DNA of 38,609 nucleotides from Mogibacterium pumilum (GCF_002243385.1 NZ_CP016199.1:1435106-1473714), one strand, 5' to 3'. Numbered from the stretch's first letter, positions 24,884 to 34,028 are shown. Notes: generated by a model from the letters alone, not told the origin. Translations and numbers: made by a program.

Positions 24884-25333
24884 TTACTCCTTTAAATCTT
24901 CTTGCCAACTAGCTAATGTTTCATTATCAAACACGATCATCGTGTCAATAAACGGTTTTACTACGACCTCCGTATAAAAAGGCCCTTTTTTCTTGTAATA
25001 TGCCGTTGCCCCAGAGCGGGCTTTTATTGAGAACTTTATCTCGTACTCCCCAGGCGGCATCAAAATGGACGGTGTCAAAATTTCATCTGAAAACAAAACT
25101 CCAGATGACCAATTCTCACCATCAACGGAAAATGACATATCATAGAAATCACCATACCCGTTATCAATTCTAAGGTATACCTTAGATAATTCCTTATCGT
25201 GCTTCATGGTCTTAATCATGTTAAACGCCCTCTTACGCTTTGTCTGCTTGTAAAACAAGAATCCTAAACTTATGAAGAACAATACTGACATCCCCACAGG
25301 TACTATCCAAGGTCTTTCTATTAAAAAACTCAT
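24884..25333 (-). CDS. Hypothetical membrane-anchored protein
   Basis: The protein has 149 residues. An N-terminal hydrophobic segment (about 9-28) is followed by a basic KQTKRKR stop-transfer stretch. The remaining ~110 residues look like a beta-sandwich: YLRIDNGYGDFYDMSFSVDG and PPGEYEIKFSIKAR, alternating beta strands as in carbohydrate-binding or Ig-like domains. Because of the basic residues the domain may face the cytosol. Family unknown. The ATG has GAGGA upstream. It is first of a two-gene unit with 24299-24877. Confidence 0.72.
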   Translation of the reverse strand: MSFLIERPWIVPVGMSVLFFISLGFLFYKQTKRKRAFNMIKTMKHDKELSKVYLRIDNGYGDFYDMSFSVDGENWSSGVLFSDEILTPSILMPPGEYEIKFSIKARSGATAYYKKKGPFYTEVVVKPFIDTMIVFDNETLASWQEDLKE

Positions 25334-25369
25334 TAATTAGTCCTCACTTTTCTTATTCTCACAAAATTA

Positions 25370-25398
25370 AGTTTGCAAAATCTTTCTAATAATGTCAA
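25370..25398 (-). promoter_or_regulatory. Candidate promoter for the 25333-24299 gene pair
   Basis: On the minus strand a perfect -35 TTGACA (25398-25393) is followed after 17 bp by CAAACT (25375-25370), a poor -10. It is placed 37 nt before the start codon. Only the -35 is convincing. Confidence 0.35.
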
Positions 25399-25420
25399 GC
25401 CTGTAAATTCGATTGTCGCT

Positions 25421-25849
25421 CGCAGGCTTTGTATAATCCGCCGAGTAAATGCAATCTGCTTCCAAGGCTCGCAGTCTACCTTATGGACAGTCATCACGAT
25501 CAAATGCTGGAGGCGAATACAAAAGGCTGCGAGGTTTTGGAAGTGTTAAACGTTTACGAGACTGCGGATTAACAAAGTCGAGTATTGTTTTAAACATCAA
25601 GTTACGCAGGCTTTGTATAATCCGCCGAGTAAATATAATCTGCTTCCAAGGCTCACAGGCTACCTTATGGACAGTCATCACGATCAAATGCTGGAGGCGA
25701 ATACAAAAGGCTGCGAGGTTTTGGAAGTGTTAAACGTTTACGAGACTGCGGGTTAACAAAGTCGAGTATTGTTTTAAACATCAAGTTACGCAGGCTTTGT
25801 ATAATCCGCCGAGTAAACACAGTTAGCTTCCAATGCTCGCAGACTTTTG
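25421..25849. repeat. Tandem 184-bp repeat (two full units plus a partial third)
   Basis: Unit 1 is 25421-25604, unit 2 is 25605-25788, and a third partial copy runs from 25789 to the yitT stop region. The period is exactly 184 bp and units 1 and 2 differ at only a handful of bases. Inside each unit, a ~50-bp element (A: 25425-25474, 25609-25658, 25793-25842) and its diverged inverted copy (B: 25527-25579, 25711-25763) lie about 50 bp apart, so each unit can fold into a long imperfect hairpin. Shared core words are CTTTGT(A)TAATCCGC and CTTCCAA...CTCGCAG. There are open frames across it but none looks like a gene. It does not resemble CRISPR (spacing too regular, no short direct repeats) and no transposase is nearby. 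Confidence 0.9.
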
Positions 25850-26776
25850 CTATTCGCCGATCCCTATGTGTCTCTTAAAATTACCCACGATACTTTCGCC
25901 ATCCGACATCATCAGAAACGCATTAGGATCCATATCGTGAACTAGACCTTTAAGATGCTCAATCTCATACTTAGATACAAGCGTGAGAATAATGGTTACC
26001 TCATCTCCAGTATATGCTCCAGTGCCTTTCCAACTTGTGACACCTCTACTTAGGTCTTCAGTCAGAATCTTTTCTATTCCTTCTTTTTTTGTGATAATCA
26101 AAACTTCCGTCTTGATATTCTGTGTATGCATCCTATCAATGAACATCGCCTTGATAGCAGAATAAATAAAGGAATATACCGCAATTTCAACATTAAAAAG
26201 CACCAGACAGCAACCGTATACTGCAAAATTTACGATATTATTGAGAAGTCCTACGCTGACATTCGGGTTCTTTTTAGACATACATACAGCTATTATGTCT
26301 GGTCCACCCGTCGAGCTTCCACCTCTTAGAATCATACCTGTTCCAATTCCACCGATAACGCCTGCCACAACGCAAGCAGTCAAGTAATCGTCTATGTACG
26401 GTATTCTCGGTACTGGAACAAGCGTGAGGCAAACAGATGAGATACCGATTGAAATCAAAGTCTTAGTTGCGAACTTAAAACCTGCGGAGTTATATGCGTA
26501 TATGAACAATGGGATATTTATCAGGAAGTATATAATACCTGTAAAATCATGCCCGTAAATCATCTCAACTCCAGTGTTATCCGTGATTAGATGTCTAACG
26601 ATCTGTGATATTCCGAGGAATCCACCGTTATATAGATGCATAGGAGTAATGAGAAGATTTATGCTAAAAGCATAAATTAAATTGCCAAGAATCATCAATA
26701 TTGTGCTTGATAACCCGTTCCATTTGTCTTCAAATTTATTAAACCAGTTCATTTTAAAAAATTTATGGTGAAGCAT
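25850..26776 (-). CDS. YitT family membrane protein
   Basis: A protein of up to 308 residues. The N-terminal half has five to six membrane segments (DUF161 type), including MHLYNGGFLGISQI and GMILRGGSSTGGPDIIA, the YitT signatures. The C-terminal ~80 residues are a soluble DUF2179 domain (GVTSWKGTGAYTG and MDPNAFLMMSDGESIVGNF). The function is not established. The start is uncertain. ATG 26776 lies inside the hairpin that terminates ppdK and has no good ribosome site. ATG 26752 (eight codons later) begins right after its U tract and also lacks one. The stop codon lies in a sequence that resembles the adjacent 184-bp repeat. Confidence 0.88.
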   Translation of the reverse strand: MLHHKFFKMNWFNKFEDKWNGLSSTILMILGNLIYAFSINLLITPMHLYNGGFLGISQIVRHLITDNTGVEMIYGHDFTGIIYFLINIPLFIYAYNSAGFKFATKTLISIGISSVCLTLVPVPRIPYIDDYLTACVVAGVIGGIGTGMILRGGSSTGGPDIIAVCMSKKNPNVSVGLLNNIVNFAVYGCCLVLFNVEIAVYSFIYSAIKAMFIDRMHTQNIKTEVLIITKKEGIEKILTEDLSRGVTSWKGTGAYTGDEVTIILTLVSKYEIEHLKGLVHDMDPNAFLMMSDGESIVGNFKRHIGIGE

Positions 26777-26796
26777 CCCATCGAGGATACTTCACC
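26753..26796 (-). terminator. Terminator of ppdK overlapping the yitT start
   Basis: On the minus strand GGTGAAGTATCC (26796-26785) pairs with GGATGCTTCACC (26778-26767; one U-G pair), followed by ATAAATTTTTT. It is an 8-nt step beyond the ppdK stop and covers both candidate yitT start codons or the bases just before them. Confidence 0.75.
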
Positions 26797-26804
26797 TTTA
26801 GTTA

Positions 26805-29429
26805 CTATTTACGATTCTTGATGGTTGCCTGTGCAGCAGCAAGTCTTGCGATTGGTACTCTAAATGGTGAGCAAGATACGTAGTGAAGTCCTACCTTGTA
26901 CATGAAATCAATAGTATCAGGATCTCCACCGTGCTCTCCGCAAACACCGAGCTTAATGTTAGGTCTAGTCTCTTTTCCACCTTCACAAGCCATCTTAACG
27001 AGCTTACCGATACCTCTCTGATCTAGAGACTGAAAAGGATCTCTGTCCATGATACCGTCATTGATGTACTCCTTAATGATGTTACCAGTGTCATCACGTG
27101 AGAATCCGAATCCCATCTGTGTTAGGTCATTAGTTCCGAATGAGAAGAACTCAGCATCCTCAGCAATTTCATCTGCAGTGAGAGCAGCTCTTGGAATCTC
27201 AATCATTGTACCTGTCATGTACTCAAGTTCCATACCCGCCTTCTCGAAGCACTTTTTAGCTGTTTCATCGATTGTATTCTTAACGAAACGTAGCTCTTTA
27301 ATATTTCCAACTAGCGGAACCATGATTTCAGGCTTAATCTTATAACCCCTCTCTTGAGCCACTTCAAGTGCAGCTGTGATGATGGCCTCTGTCTGCATCT
27401 CAGCAATTTCTGGATATGTAATTGCAAGACGGCAACCTCTGTGACCGAGCATTGGGTTGAACTCATGAAGCTCAAGAGTCTTCTTCTCAATCGCTTCCTT
27501 AGTGATACCAAACTGCTCTGAAAGCTGATTTACATCTGCCTCAGTCTTAGGTAAGAACTCATGTAGAGGTGGATCGAGAAGTCTGATAGTAACAGGTCTC
27601 TCACCCATTACCTCATATATACCCTTGAAGTCGCCCTTCTGATATGGAAGAAGCCCTGCAAGGGCTTCTCTTCTCTCAGCTTCGGAGCCAGCAAGAATCA
27701 TTCTTCTAATCTTAGGGATTCTATCTTCTTCAAAGAACATGTGCTCAGTCCTGCAGAGACCGATTCCCTCAGCTCCAAACTCGAGTGCCTGTTTAGCATC
27801 TCTTGGGTTGTCAGCATTAGCTCTCACACCAAGGTTTCTAGCATCGTCAGCCCACTTCATGATAGTCCCAAAGTCACCAGATAGTTCAGGTGAAACAGTC
27901 TTGATAGCCACGTCATAAACGTTTCCGTCAGTACCATTAATAGAAATTATATCTCCCTCATGGTACTCTTTGCCATCAATAACCATCTTCTTAGCTGACT
28001 CATATACGGCAACTGTACTGCAACCAGCAACGCAGCACTTACCCATTCCACGAGCAACTACGGCAGCGTGAGATGTCATACCACCTCTTGCAGTAAGAAT
28101 TCCCTGTGCAGCAACCATACCTGCAAGGTCTTCTGGAGAAGTCTCTTCTCTAACAAGAACAACCTTTTTTCCTGTAGTCGCAACTTCAGCAGCAGCATCT
28201 GCACTAAATACGATTTCACCACAAGCTGCTCCTGGAGAAGCAGGAAGCCCCTTTGCAACAGCGGTTGCACTTGCTAGCTCTGTTCCATCAAAAGTTGGGT
28301 GAAGAAGCTGGTTAATCTGGTCTGGCTCAATGCGAAGAATAGCAGTTTCCTTATCGATTAGACCTTCATCAACCATGTCTACAGCAATCTTAACAGCAGC
28401 AGTAGCTGTTCTCTTACCATTTCTAGTTTGCAGCATGAAGAGTTTGTTGTCCTCAACAGTGAACTCCATATCCTGCATATCCTTGTAATGCTTTTCGAGA
28501 ATTTCAGCAACTGACTCGAACTTCGAATATACTTCTGGGAAAGCCTGCTCCATCTCGGAGATTGGCTGAGGAGTTCTGATACCAGCAACAACATCTTCTC
28601 CCTGAGCGTTTACGAGAAACTCACCAAAAATCTTATTCTCTCCGTCTACAGGGCTACGTGTAAATGCAACTCCTGTTCCAGAAGTCTCGCCAGTATTACC
28701 AAATACCATGGACTGAACGTTTACCGCTGTTCCTAGCGAAGCCGAAATGTTATTCAGCTGTCTGTATAGAATAGCTCTATCGTTGTTCCATGAACGGAAT
28801 ACAGCTTGAATAGCTTCCATCAACTGATCTTTAGGATTCTGAGGGAAATCTCTGCCGAGTTGCTTCTTAACTAAAGCCTTGTAGTCCTCAATGATTGACT
28901 GTAAATCTGCTGGAGATAAATCAACGTCAAACTCAGCTCCAACAGCTTCCTTCTTACCATCGAAGATAAAATCAAATTTAGCTTTTGGAATCTCTAGAAC
29001 TACGTCTCCAAACATCTGAATAAATCTTCTGTAGCTATCGTATGCAAATCTCTCGTTTCCTGTCTTTGCAGCAAGTCCCTTTACTGACTCATCATTAAGA
29101 CCTAGGTTCAAGATAGTATCCATCATACCAGGCATCGAAACAGGTGCTCCAGATCTTACAGATACGAGAAGTGGATTCTCAACATCACCGAAAGACTTAC
29201 CCATTACATGTTCTAGTTCAGCAAGATGATCATAAACTTCCTTAACAATTTCCTCGGATAGAACTCCACCCTTGTCAAGATAGTCTTTGCAAGCATCAGT
29301 TGAAATAGTGAATCCAAATGGTACCGGTAGACCAATCTTAGTCATTTCGGCAAGGTTTGCACCCTTACCACCTAGAATGCTCTTCATGTCCTTAGAGCCT
29401 TCATTAAAAGAATAAACAAATTTTTCCAT
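26805..29429 (-). CDS. ppdK: Pyruvate, phosphate dikinase
   Basis: The protein has 874 residues, the normal length. The N-terminal nucleotide-binding domain begins VYSFNEGSKDMKSILGGKGANLAEMT. The central phosphohistidine domain has GGMTSHAAVVARGMGK with the catalytic His. The C-terminal TIM-barrel PEP/pyruvate domain has GVCGEHGGDPDTIDF, with the catalytic Cys. It interconverts ATP + Pi + pyruvate and AMP + PPi + PEP; anaerobes of this kind use it in PPi-linked glycolysis or gluconeogenesis. AAGGAG precedes the ATG. It follows glyS by 15 nt, and no dedicated PPDK regulatory protein is seen nearby. Confidence 0.97.
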   Translation of the reverse strand: MEKFVYSFNEGSKDMKSILGGKGANLAEMTKIGLPVPFGFTISTDACKDYLDKGGVLSEEIVKEVYDHLAELEHVMGKSFGDVENPLLVSVRSGAPVSMPGMMDTILNLGLNDESVKGLAAKTGNERFAYDSYRRFIQMFGDVVLEIPKAKFDFIFDGKKEAVGAEFDVDLSPADLQSIIEDYKALVKKQLGRDFPQNPKDQLMEAIQAVFRSWNNDRAILYRQLNNISASLGTAVNVQSMVFGNTGETSGTGVAFTRSPVDGENKIFGEFLVNAQGEDVVAGIRTPQPISEMEQAFPEVYSKFESVAEILEKHYKDMQDMEFTVEDNKLFMLQTRNGKRTATAAVKIAVDMVDEGLIDKETAILRIEPDQINQLLHPTFDGTELASATAVAKGLPASPGAACGEIVFSADAAAEVATTGKKVVLVREETSPEDLAGMVAAQGILTARGGMTSHAAVVARGMGKCCVAGCSTVAVYESAKKMVIDGKEYHEGDIISINGTDGNVYDVAIKTVSPELSGDFGTIMKWADDARNLGVRANADNPRDAKQALEFGAEGIGLCRTEHMFFEEDRIPKIRRMILAGSEAERREALAGLLPYQKGDFKGIYEVMGERPVTIRLLDPPLHEFLPKTEADVNQLSEQFGITKEAIEKKTLELHEFNPMLGHRGCRLAITYPEIAEMQTEAIITAALEVAQERGYKIKPEIMVPLVGNIKELRFVKNTIDETAKKCFEKAGMELEYMTGTMIEIPRAALTADEIAEDAEFFSFGTNDLTQMGFGFSRDDTGNIIKEYINDGIMDRDPFQSLDQRGIGKLVKMACEGGKETRPNIKLGVCGEHGGDPDTIDFMYKVGLHYVSCSPFRVPIARLAAAQATIKNRK

Positions 29430-29444
29430 GGCATTTCTCCTTAG

Positions 29445-30875
29445 TTAAAACTGCAATTTGTTTTCTATATATTCCCTAACGTCGGAAAGAGGTAGACGAA
29501 TCTGCTCCATCGTATCTCTATCGCGTATAGTGACTGAATTATCAGTTTCTGTATCAAAGTCGACACAGATTGAGAAAGGTGTACCTATCTCATCCTCTCT
29601 TCTATATCTCTTACCGATTGAACCTGCAGCATCATATTCTACATTGAAGTACTTGCTGAGCTCTTCATAAATCGGCGTAGCTACATCCTCTAGCTTCTTG
29701 GACAGCGGAAGAACTGCAACTGTGTATGGTGCAAGTGCAGGGTGAAGTCTGAGAACAACTCTTGTATCCTCATTGCCCTTTCCGTCCACAACTGTCTCTT
29801 CATCGTATGCATCGATGAGGAACGCAAGAGCAACTCTATCAGCCCCAAGTGATGGCTCGATGCAGTATGGAACGTATCTCTCGTTAGTCTCAGGGTCTAG
29901 GTAGCTCATATCTTGACCAGAGTGCTCCTGATGTCTTGTGAGGTCGAAATCAGTTCTGTCTGCAATACCCCAGAGTTCTCCCCATCCAAATGGGAACAAG
30001 TACTCTAGGTCAGAGGTTGCATTACTGTAGTGCGAAAGCTCTTCCTGCTCATGGTCTCTCAAACGAATATTGTCCATATTCATTCCGAGGTTCTTGAGGA
30101 AATCGATGCAATATTGTTTCCAGTACTCAAACCACTCGAGATCTGTTCCTGGCTTGCAGAAGAACTCTAGTTCCATCTGTTCAAACTCTCTAGTTCTGAA
30201 TGTAAAGTTTCCTGGTGTAATCTCATTACGGAACGACTTACCTATCTGAGCTATACCAAACGGAACTTTCTTGCGAGAGGTTCTCTGTACATTCTTGAAA
30301 TTGACAAAGATACCCTGTGCTGTTTCAGGTCTAAGGAAGATTTCTGACTTGGAATCTTCAGTTACACCCTGGAATGTCTTGAACATCAGATTAAACTTTC
30401 GAATACCTGTGTAGTCGGACTTGCCGCATTCAGGGCATGGAATCTTGTTATCGGCGATGTATTTCTCCATCTCCTCGTTGCTCCAGCCATCAACAGTGAT
30501 CTGATTACCTTCCTTCTCTAGAATATAATCCTCAATAATCTTATCTGCTCTAAATCTAGCTTTGCAATTCTTACAATCAATAAGCGGATCCGAGAATCCG
30601 CCTACGTGGCCAGATGCAACCCATGCTTCCGGGTTCATCAGTATAGCAGCATCAATTCCAACATTGTACTTGGACTGCTGAACAAACTTGCTCCACCAAG
30701 CTTTCTTCACATTATTCTTGAATGTAACTCCAAGAGGACCATAGTCCCATGTGTTGGCTAAACCACCATAAATATCTGATCCTGGAAAAATATACCCTCT
30801 GTTCTTAGCCAGAGCAGTAATTTTCTCCATAGTCACAACTCTATCCGGCTGAACTACACTCTTATCAATTGCCAT
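29445..30875 (-). CDS. glyS: Glycyl-tRNA synthetase, homodimeric class II type
   Basis: The protein has 476 residues. Class II motifs are [19 protein letters not shown] (motif 2 region) and [14 protein letters not shown] (motif 3), plus the zinc-type cysteines CKNCKARF and CPECGK in an insertion. The C-terminal anticodon-binding domain has [15 protein letters not shown]. It charges tRNA-Gly. It is the single-chain alpha2 type, not the alpha2-beta2 (glyQ/glyS) form of Bacillus. The 61-nt gap to the upstream gene is too short for a T-box leader. AGG about 8 nt before the ATG. Confidence 0.96.
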   Translation of the reverse strand: MAIDKSVVQPDRVVTMEKITALAKNRGYIFPGSDIYGGLANTWDYGPLGVTFKNNVKKAWWSKFVQQSKYNVGIDAAILMNPEAWVASGHVGGFSDPLIDCKNCKARFRADKIIEDYILEKEGNQITVDGWSNEEMEKYIADNKIPCPECGKSDYTGIRKFNLMFKTFQGVTEDSKSEIFLRPETAQGIFVNFKNVQRTSRKKVPFGIAQIGKSFRNEITPGNFTFRTREFEQMELEFFCKPGTDLEWFEYWKQYCIDFLKNLGMNMDNIRLRDHEQEELSHYSNATSDLEYLFPFGWGELWGIADRTDFDLTRHQEHSGQDMSYLDPETNERYVPYCIEPSLGADRVALAFLIDAYDEETVVDGKGNEDTRVVLRLHPALAPYTVAVLPLSKKLEDVATPIYEELSKYFNVEYDAAGSIGKRYRREDEIGTPFSICVDFDTETDNSVTIRDRDTMEQIRLPLSDVREYIENKLQF

Positions 30876-30936
30876 ACGTTATACCTGTCCTATCTTAAAA
30901 ATGTTTCCGCTATATTCCGCAATGTAACGGTAGTCT

Positions 30937-31698
30937 CTACTTCTCTTCTGCTTCTACTTTAGCAGCGTCTTCATTATCCACGAACACGTTTCCCGGCTGA
31001 TCTGGGCCAAGGTTTTCAATATCTAGGTCATAGTACTCATCTACACCTTCAGTCAGGTCACTTTCAGAGAAATCAAACTCATCGTCCTTGCTACGCTTCT
31101 TTAGAATCTCGCTACCCTTACGCTTTAAATCAGATAAATTAACATTTTTCTTTACCTGATCAAATGTGTCGAAACTCTTATCCTTAAGATCTTCAAAAGC
31201 ATCCTGTCCCTTGAGTCTGATATCGTTGTACAATTCACTGTCTTTGATCTTGTCTACAGTTTCGCTACCAGCGCTCTTTGCACGGCTATACTGAGCCTTA
31301 ACTTTACCATTAACATCAGTAACCTCACCCTTATCGTTTACAAACTCAACATTACAGTTGAAGCCTGCTGCAGCAACTAGGCCGAGAATCATTCCCCAAG
31401 GTGCTATGACAACACCGAGAATACCAACTGTAAGCGGTAGGTTAACGAGTACTTCATCGCCTTTCTTGATGATGATACGTGACATATTCCCCTTTTCAGC
31501 AGTCTTCTTGAGACGAGCAAAAAGCTCATTGCCGTATAGGTTTTCATCCTTTGAAGGATCTACCTCACTAGTCTCCTCGATGAGGATAATCGCATCAACT
31601 ACGCTTCCATTAGCCTCTTCAAGCGCACTCTTAGCCTCTCTGTAGCTAACCCCTGTTCTGTCTTTCACTAATTCAATCTTTTCTAATGTGATTTCCAT
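30937..31698 (-). CDS. DUF4342 protein with N-terminal UBA/EF-Ts-like domain
   Basis: A 253-residue protein. Residues ~1-45 (LVKDRTGVSYREAKSALEEA then NGSVVDAIILIEE) look like the UBA/TS-N fold also found at the start of EF-Ts. Residues ~65-130 are a DUF4342 domain with a hydrophobic hairpin (LPLTVGILGVVIAPWG) likely to touch the membrane. The rest is a long, highly charged helical region, then an acidic tail (DDEFDFSESDLTEGVDEYYDLD). Function unknown. GGAGG precedes the ATG. It sits between recO and glyS in an otherwise standard housekeeping order. Confidence 0.8.
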   Translation of the reverse strand: MEITLEKIELVKDRTGVSYREAKSALEEANGSVVDAIILIEETSEVDPSKDENLYGNELFARLKKTAEKGNMSRIIIKKGDEVLVNLPLTVGILGVVIAPWGMILGLVAAAGFNCNVEFVNDKGEVTDVNGKVKAQYSRAKSAGSETVDKIKDSELYNDIRLKGQDAFEDLKDKSFDTFDQVKKNVNLSDLKRKGSEILKKRSKDDEFDFSESDLTEGVDEYYDLDIENLGPDQPGNVFVDNEDAAKVEAEEK

Positions 31699-31730
31699 AG
31701 CATCCTCCTTTTTAAACTTGGCGACTGTAG

Positions 31731-32501
31731 TTATAAGCTAAGTCCGTCGTCAAAAATATCAACATCTAAATAATATTTCAAATATTCCGATAAAATTCTT
31801 TGTAATCCTACAGACACACTCGGCTTAAGAGATACTTTTTCAAAACTTGAAAGAGGTCTCTTCACAAAGTAATATAACACTTCAACTATATCAAAATCAG
31901 GTTTGAAAATCAACGCAACATCACGTATATCAAGCCCTGTGTAGCAATCCTCACATAGAATACCACCACCGCTCACGGAAAAAAATTTTACTTTGCCATT
32001 GCCTTCTGGTCGGATACTTTGAAGCGGCTTACCACAGCTCACGCATTGCTTTATATCTGGCATAACTCCATTAAGCGCCAATGACTTTACGATAAACGCA
32101 TAGAAAAGCGTCATGTAGTTACCTTTAGCGTTAGTAATCGACTCCATGAACTCAATCGTCATGTCGAAAAGTCTAGGCCTAAGCTGCTCCTCTTCAATCG
32201 TTTTATCTATGTACTCAAGAAGCTTTGAAGCAACCATATATCTATCTATATCTTCGCCAATAGAGTAGTAGCTTTTCTTTACATCCGCATTATTGATATT
32301 GAAATAGTTTCGTCCTTTGAATATATCGTATTCTGCAAACGTAAACGGCCTTATAGCAAGAGCCGCACGGCTTTTAGCTCGCTCGTTAATATTCGTCCCT
32401 GCAATTATCTTGCCATGGCTCTTTGTAAAAAGTGTAATAATTCGCCTATTATTAGCGATTTTCTTTTGCCGAAGCACTATACCCTCTGTATTAATCAGCA
32501 T
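31731..32501 (-). CDS. recO: DNA repair protein RecO
   Basis: The protein has 256 residues, usual length. An N-terminal OB-fold begins MLINTEGIVLRQKKIANNRRIITLFTKSHG. A helical middle follows, then a zinc pair CVSCGK ... ILCEDCYTG in the C-terminal half. RecO loads RecA on SSB-coated DNA with RecR. The ATG begins 2 nt after the era stop, with AAGGACGA inside era as ribosome site. The era-recO order is conserved in Firmicutes. Confidence 0.93.
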   Translation of the reverse strand: MLINTEGIVLRQKKIANNRRIITLFTKSHGKIIAGTNINERAKSRAALAIRPFTFAEYDIFKGRNYFNINNADVKKSYYSIGEDIDRYMVASKLLEYIDKTIEEEQLRPRLFDMTIEFMESITNAKGNYMTLFYAFIVKSLALNGVMPDIKQCVSCGKPLQSIRPEGNGKVKFFSVSGGGILCEDCYTGLDIRDVALIFKPDFDIVEVLYYFVKRPLSSFEKVSLKPSVSVGLQRILSEYLKYYLDVDIFDDGLSL

Positions 32502-32503
32502 CC

Positions 32504-33403
32504 CTATTCGTCCTTATATCCCAGATTCTTGATAACTCGATCTGAGTCGCGCCAGCGTTCTTTTACTTTTACCCACAGAGATAAGAACACTTTAGTTCCT
32601 AGAAGCACTTCTATTTCTTCTCTAGCACTCTTTCCAACTCCTTTGAGCTTACGACCACCCTTGCCGATGATGATGCTCTTGTGAGAAGTGCGTTCACAGC
32701 AAATTACTGCACCGATTTCTGTAATCTTAGGTTTTTCGTCATATGACTCAATCTCTATGAATACTCCGTGAGGAATCTCTTGGTCTAGATACTGAAGAAG
32801 CTTCTCTCTTATGATTTCACTAACAATGAATCTCTCCGGATGATCAGTCGCCATATCTTTTGGATAGTACATAGGTCCTTCAACCATATAGTTCGACAAA
32901 CACTTCATGAGCTTATCAACGTTGGTATCATATAGCGCAGATATTCCAAATATCTCATCAAATAGACCACTCTCATCGTACTTGCTATACAGTTCGAGGT
33001 ATGCTTCCGGACCGACCAAGTCCATCTTGTTAATAGCTAGCACTTTCTTAGTCTCTGACTGCGAGAGTATCTCCAAGATGTACTGGTCTCCTTTGCCAAA
33101 CTTCTTCGTTCCATCGACAATCAGTAGAACTACATCTACACCACCAGCCGTGTTGAGTGCAGTCTCATTGATCGCTTCTCCCAGCTTATTCTTAGGTTTA
33201 TGAATTCCTGGAGTATCCAGAAATATCATCTGCATGCCGTTTCCACCATCGTACTCTAGATCCGTGTAAATACCAGTAATTCTATTTCTCGTCGTCTGTG
33301 GCTTATCCGAGGTAATAGCAATTTTCTCACCTAGCACATTGTTAAGAAGTGTGGATTTACCCACGTTAGGTCTTCCTATTATGCCAATAAAACCTGATTT
33401 CAT
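32504..33403 (-). CDS. era: GTPase Era
   Basis: With ATG 33403 the protein is 299 residues, the normal Era length, beginning MKSGFIGIIGRPNVGKST (G1). The other GTPase motifs are DTPGIHKPKN (G3), NKMD (G4) and SAL (G5). The C-terminal KH domain has IIIGKGGRKLK. Era binds the 3' end of 16S rRNA in 30S assembly. The chosen start has GGAG 5 nt upstream. An in-frame ATG at 33463 would add 20 poorly conserved, basic residues and is less likely. It lies downstream of ybeY in the phoH operon. Confidence 0.95.
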   Translation of the reverse strand: MKSGFIGIIGRPNVGKSTLLNNVLGEKIAITSDKPQTTRNRITGIYTDLEYDGGNGMQMIFLDTPGIHKPKNKLGEAINETALNTAGGVDVVLLIVDGTKKFGKGDQYILEILSQSETKKVLAINKMDLVGPEAYLELYSKYDESGLFDEIFGISALYDTNVDKLMKCLSNYMVEGPMYYPKDMATDHPERFIVSEIIREKLLQYLDQEIPHGVFIEIESYDEKPKITEIGAVICCERTSHKSIIIGKGGRKLKGVGKSAREEIEVLLGTKVFLSLWVKVKERWRDSDRVIKNLGYKDE

Positions 33404-33500
33404 TAGTTCTCCATTCACTTTGATAGCAATAATTCCAGTTTTCTTATGTTTTTTAGAGAACACTGAAACTTACAGCTTAGTAACTTAATTAAAGAATTAC

Positions 33501-34028
33501 CTATCTTACGATATCTAGTGCAGTCATAATTTTTTCCTCATGTGCCCTCATCAAAGACTTTTCATCTTCCTCCATGTGATCATATCCGAGCAGATGAAGT
33601 ATACTGTGCACGAAGAGGTATGTAACTTCACGTCTGACAGATGTACCGTATTCCTCCGATTGACGTTCAGCCTGATCAAGGCATATAACTACATCACCCA
33701 ACGGAATATCTACAAATGCCTCATCACCTTCTATTTCAGCAAGAATTTCATCAATGCTTTCGAACTGTGGAAATGACAGCACGTCAGTGACCTTATCTAT
33801 GTCGCGAAAATCTCTATTAATATCCTTTATTTCATTCTTTGAAACAAGGGATACACCAATGTATAGAGGTAAACCCGCCGCTCTATCTAGCGTTTCATCA
33901 CTCATCTCACCGAGGAGTTCTGAGGATATTAGATAGACTGCAGCCTCATGAATCAATTCTTCATCGATGCGTTCATCTACATCAGCTTCCCCGTATATAG
34001 AATCACTGTAGTTGATATCTAAAATCAT
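33501..34028 (-). CDS. ybeY: Endoribonuclease YbeY
   Basis: The protein has 175 residues. The metal site FVHSILHLLGYDHMEEDE (HxxxHxxGxDH) is intact, and SLVSKNEIKDINRDFRDIDKVTDVLSFP is the family's core. It takes part in 16S rRNA 3'-end maturation and ribosome quality control, and normally interacts with Era, which is the next gene. It overlaps phoH by 4 nt (ATGA). Confidence 0.95.
   Translation of the reverse strand: MILDINYSDSIYGEADVDERIDEELIHEAAVYLISSELLGEMSDETLDRAAGLPLYIGVSLVSKNEIKDINRDFRDIDKVTDVLSFPQFESIDEILAEIEGDEAFVDIPLGDVVICLDQAERQSEEYGTSVRREVTYLFVHSILHLLGYDHMEEDEKSLMRAHEEKIMTALDIVR

Noticed and set aside
25449-25733. 94-codon open frame across the tandem repeat
   Set aside because: It is made of the repeat itself, has internally repeated peptide sequence and lacks a convincing ribosome site and family resemblance.
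25421-25849. CRISPR array or integron attC array
   Set aside because: Period is a constant 184 bp with identical 'spacers', no cas or integrase gene is nearby, and the RYYYAAC/GTTRRRY attC core pair is not found in the right arrangement.
30876-30936. T-box leader for glyS
   Set aside because: Only 61 nt separate the genes and no T-box sequence or terminator is visible.
33404-33463. 20-residue N-terminal extension of Era
   Set aside because: The internal ATG 33403 has GGAG at correct spacing and yields the standard Era N-terminus just before the G1 motif.
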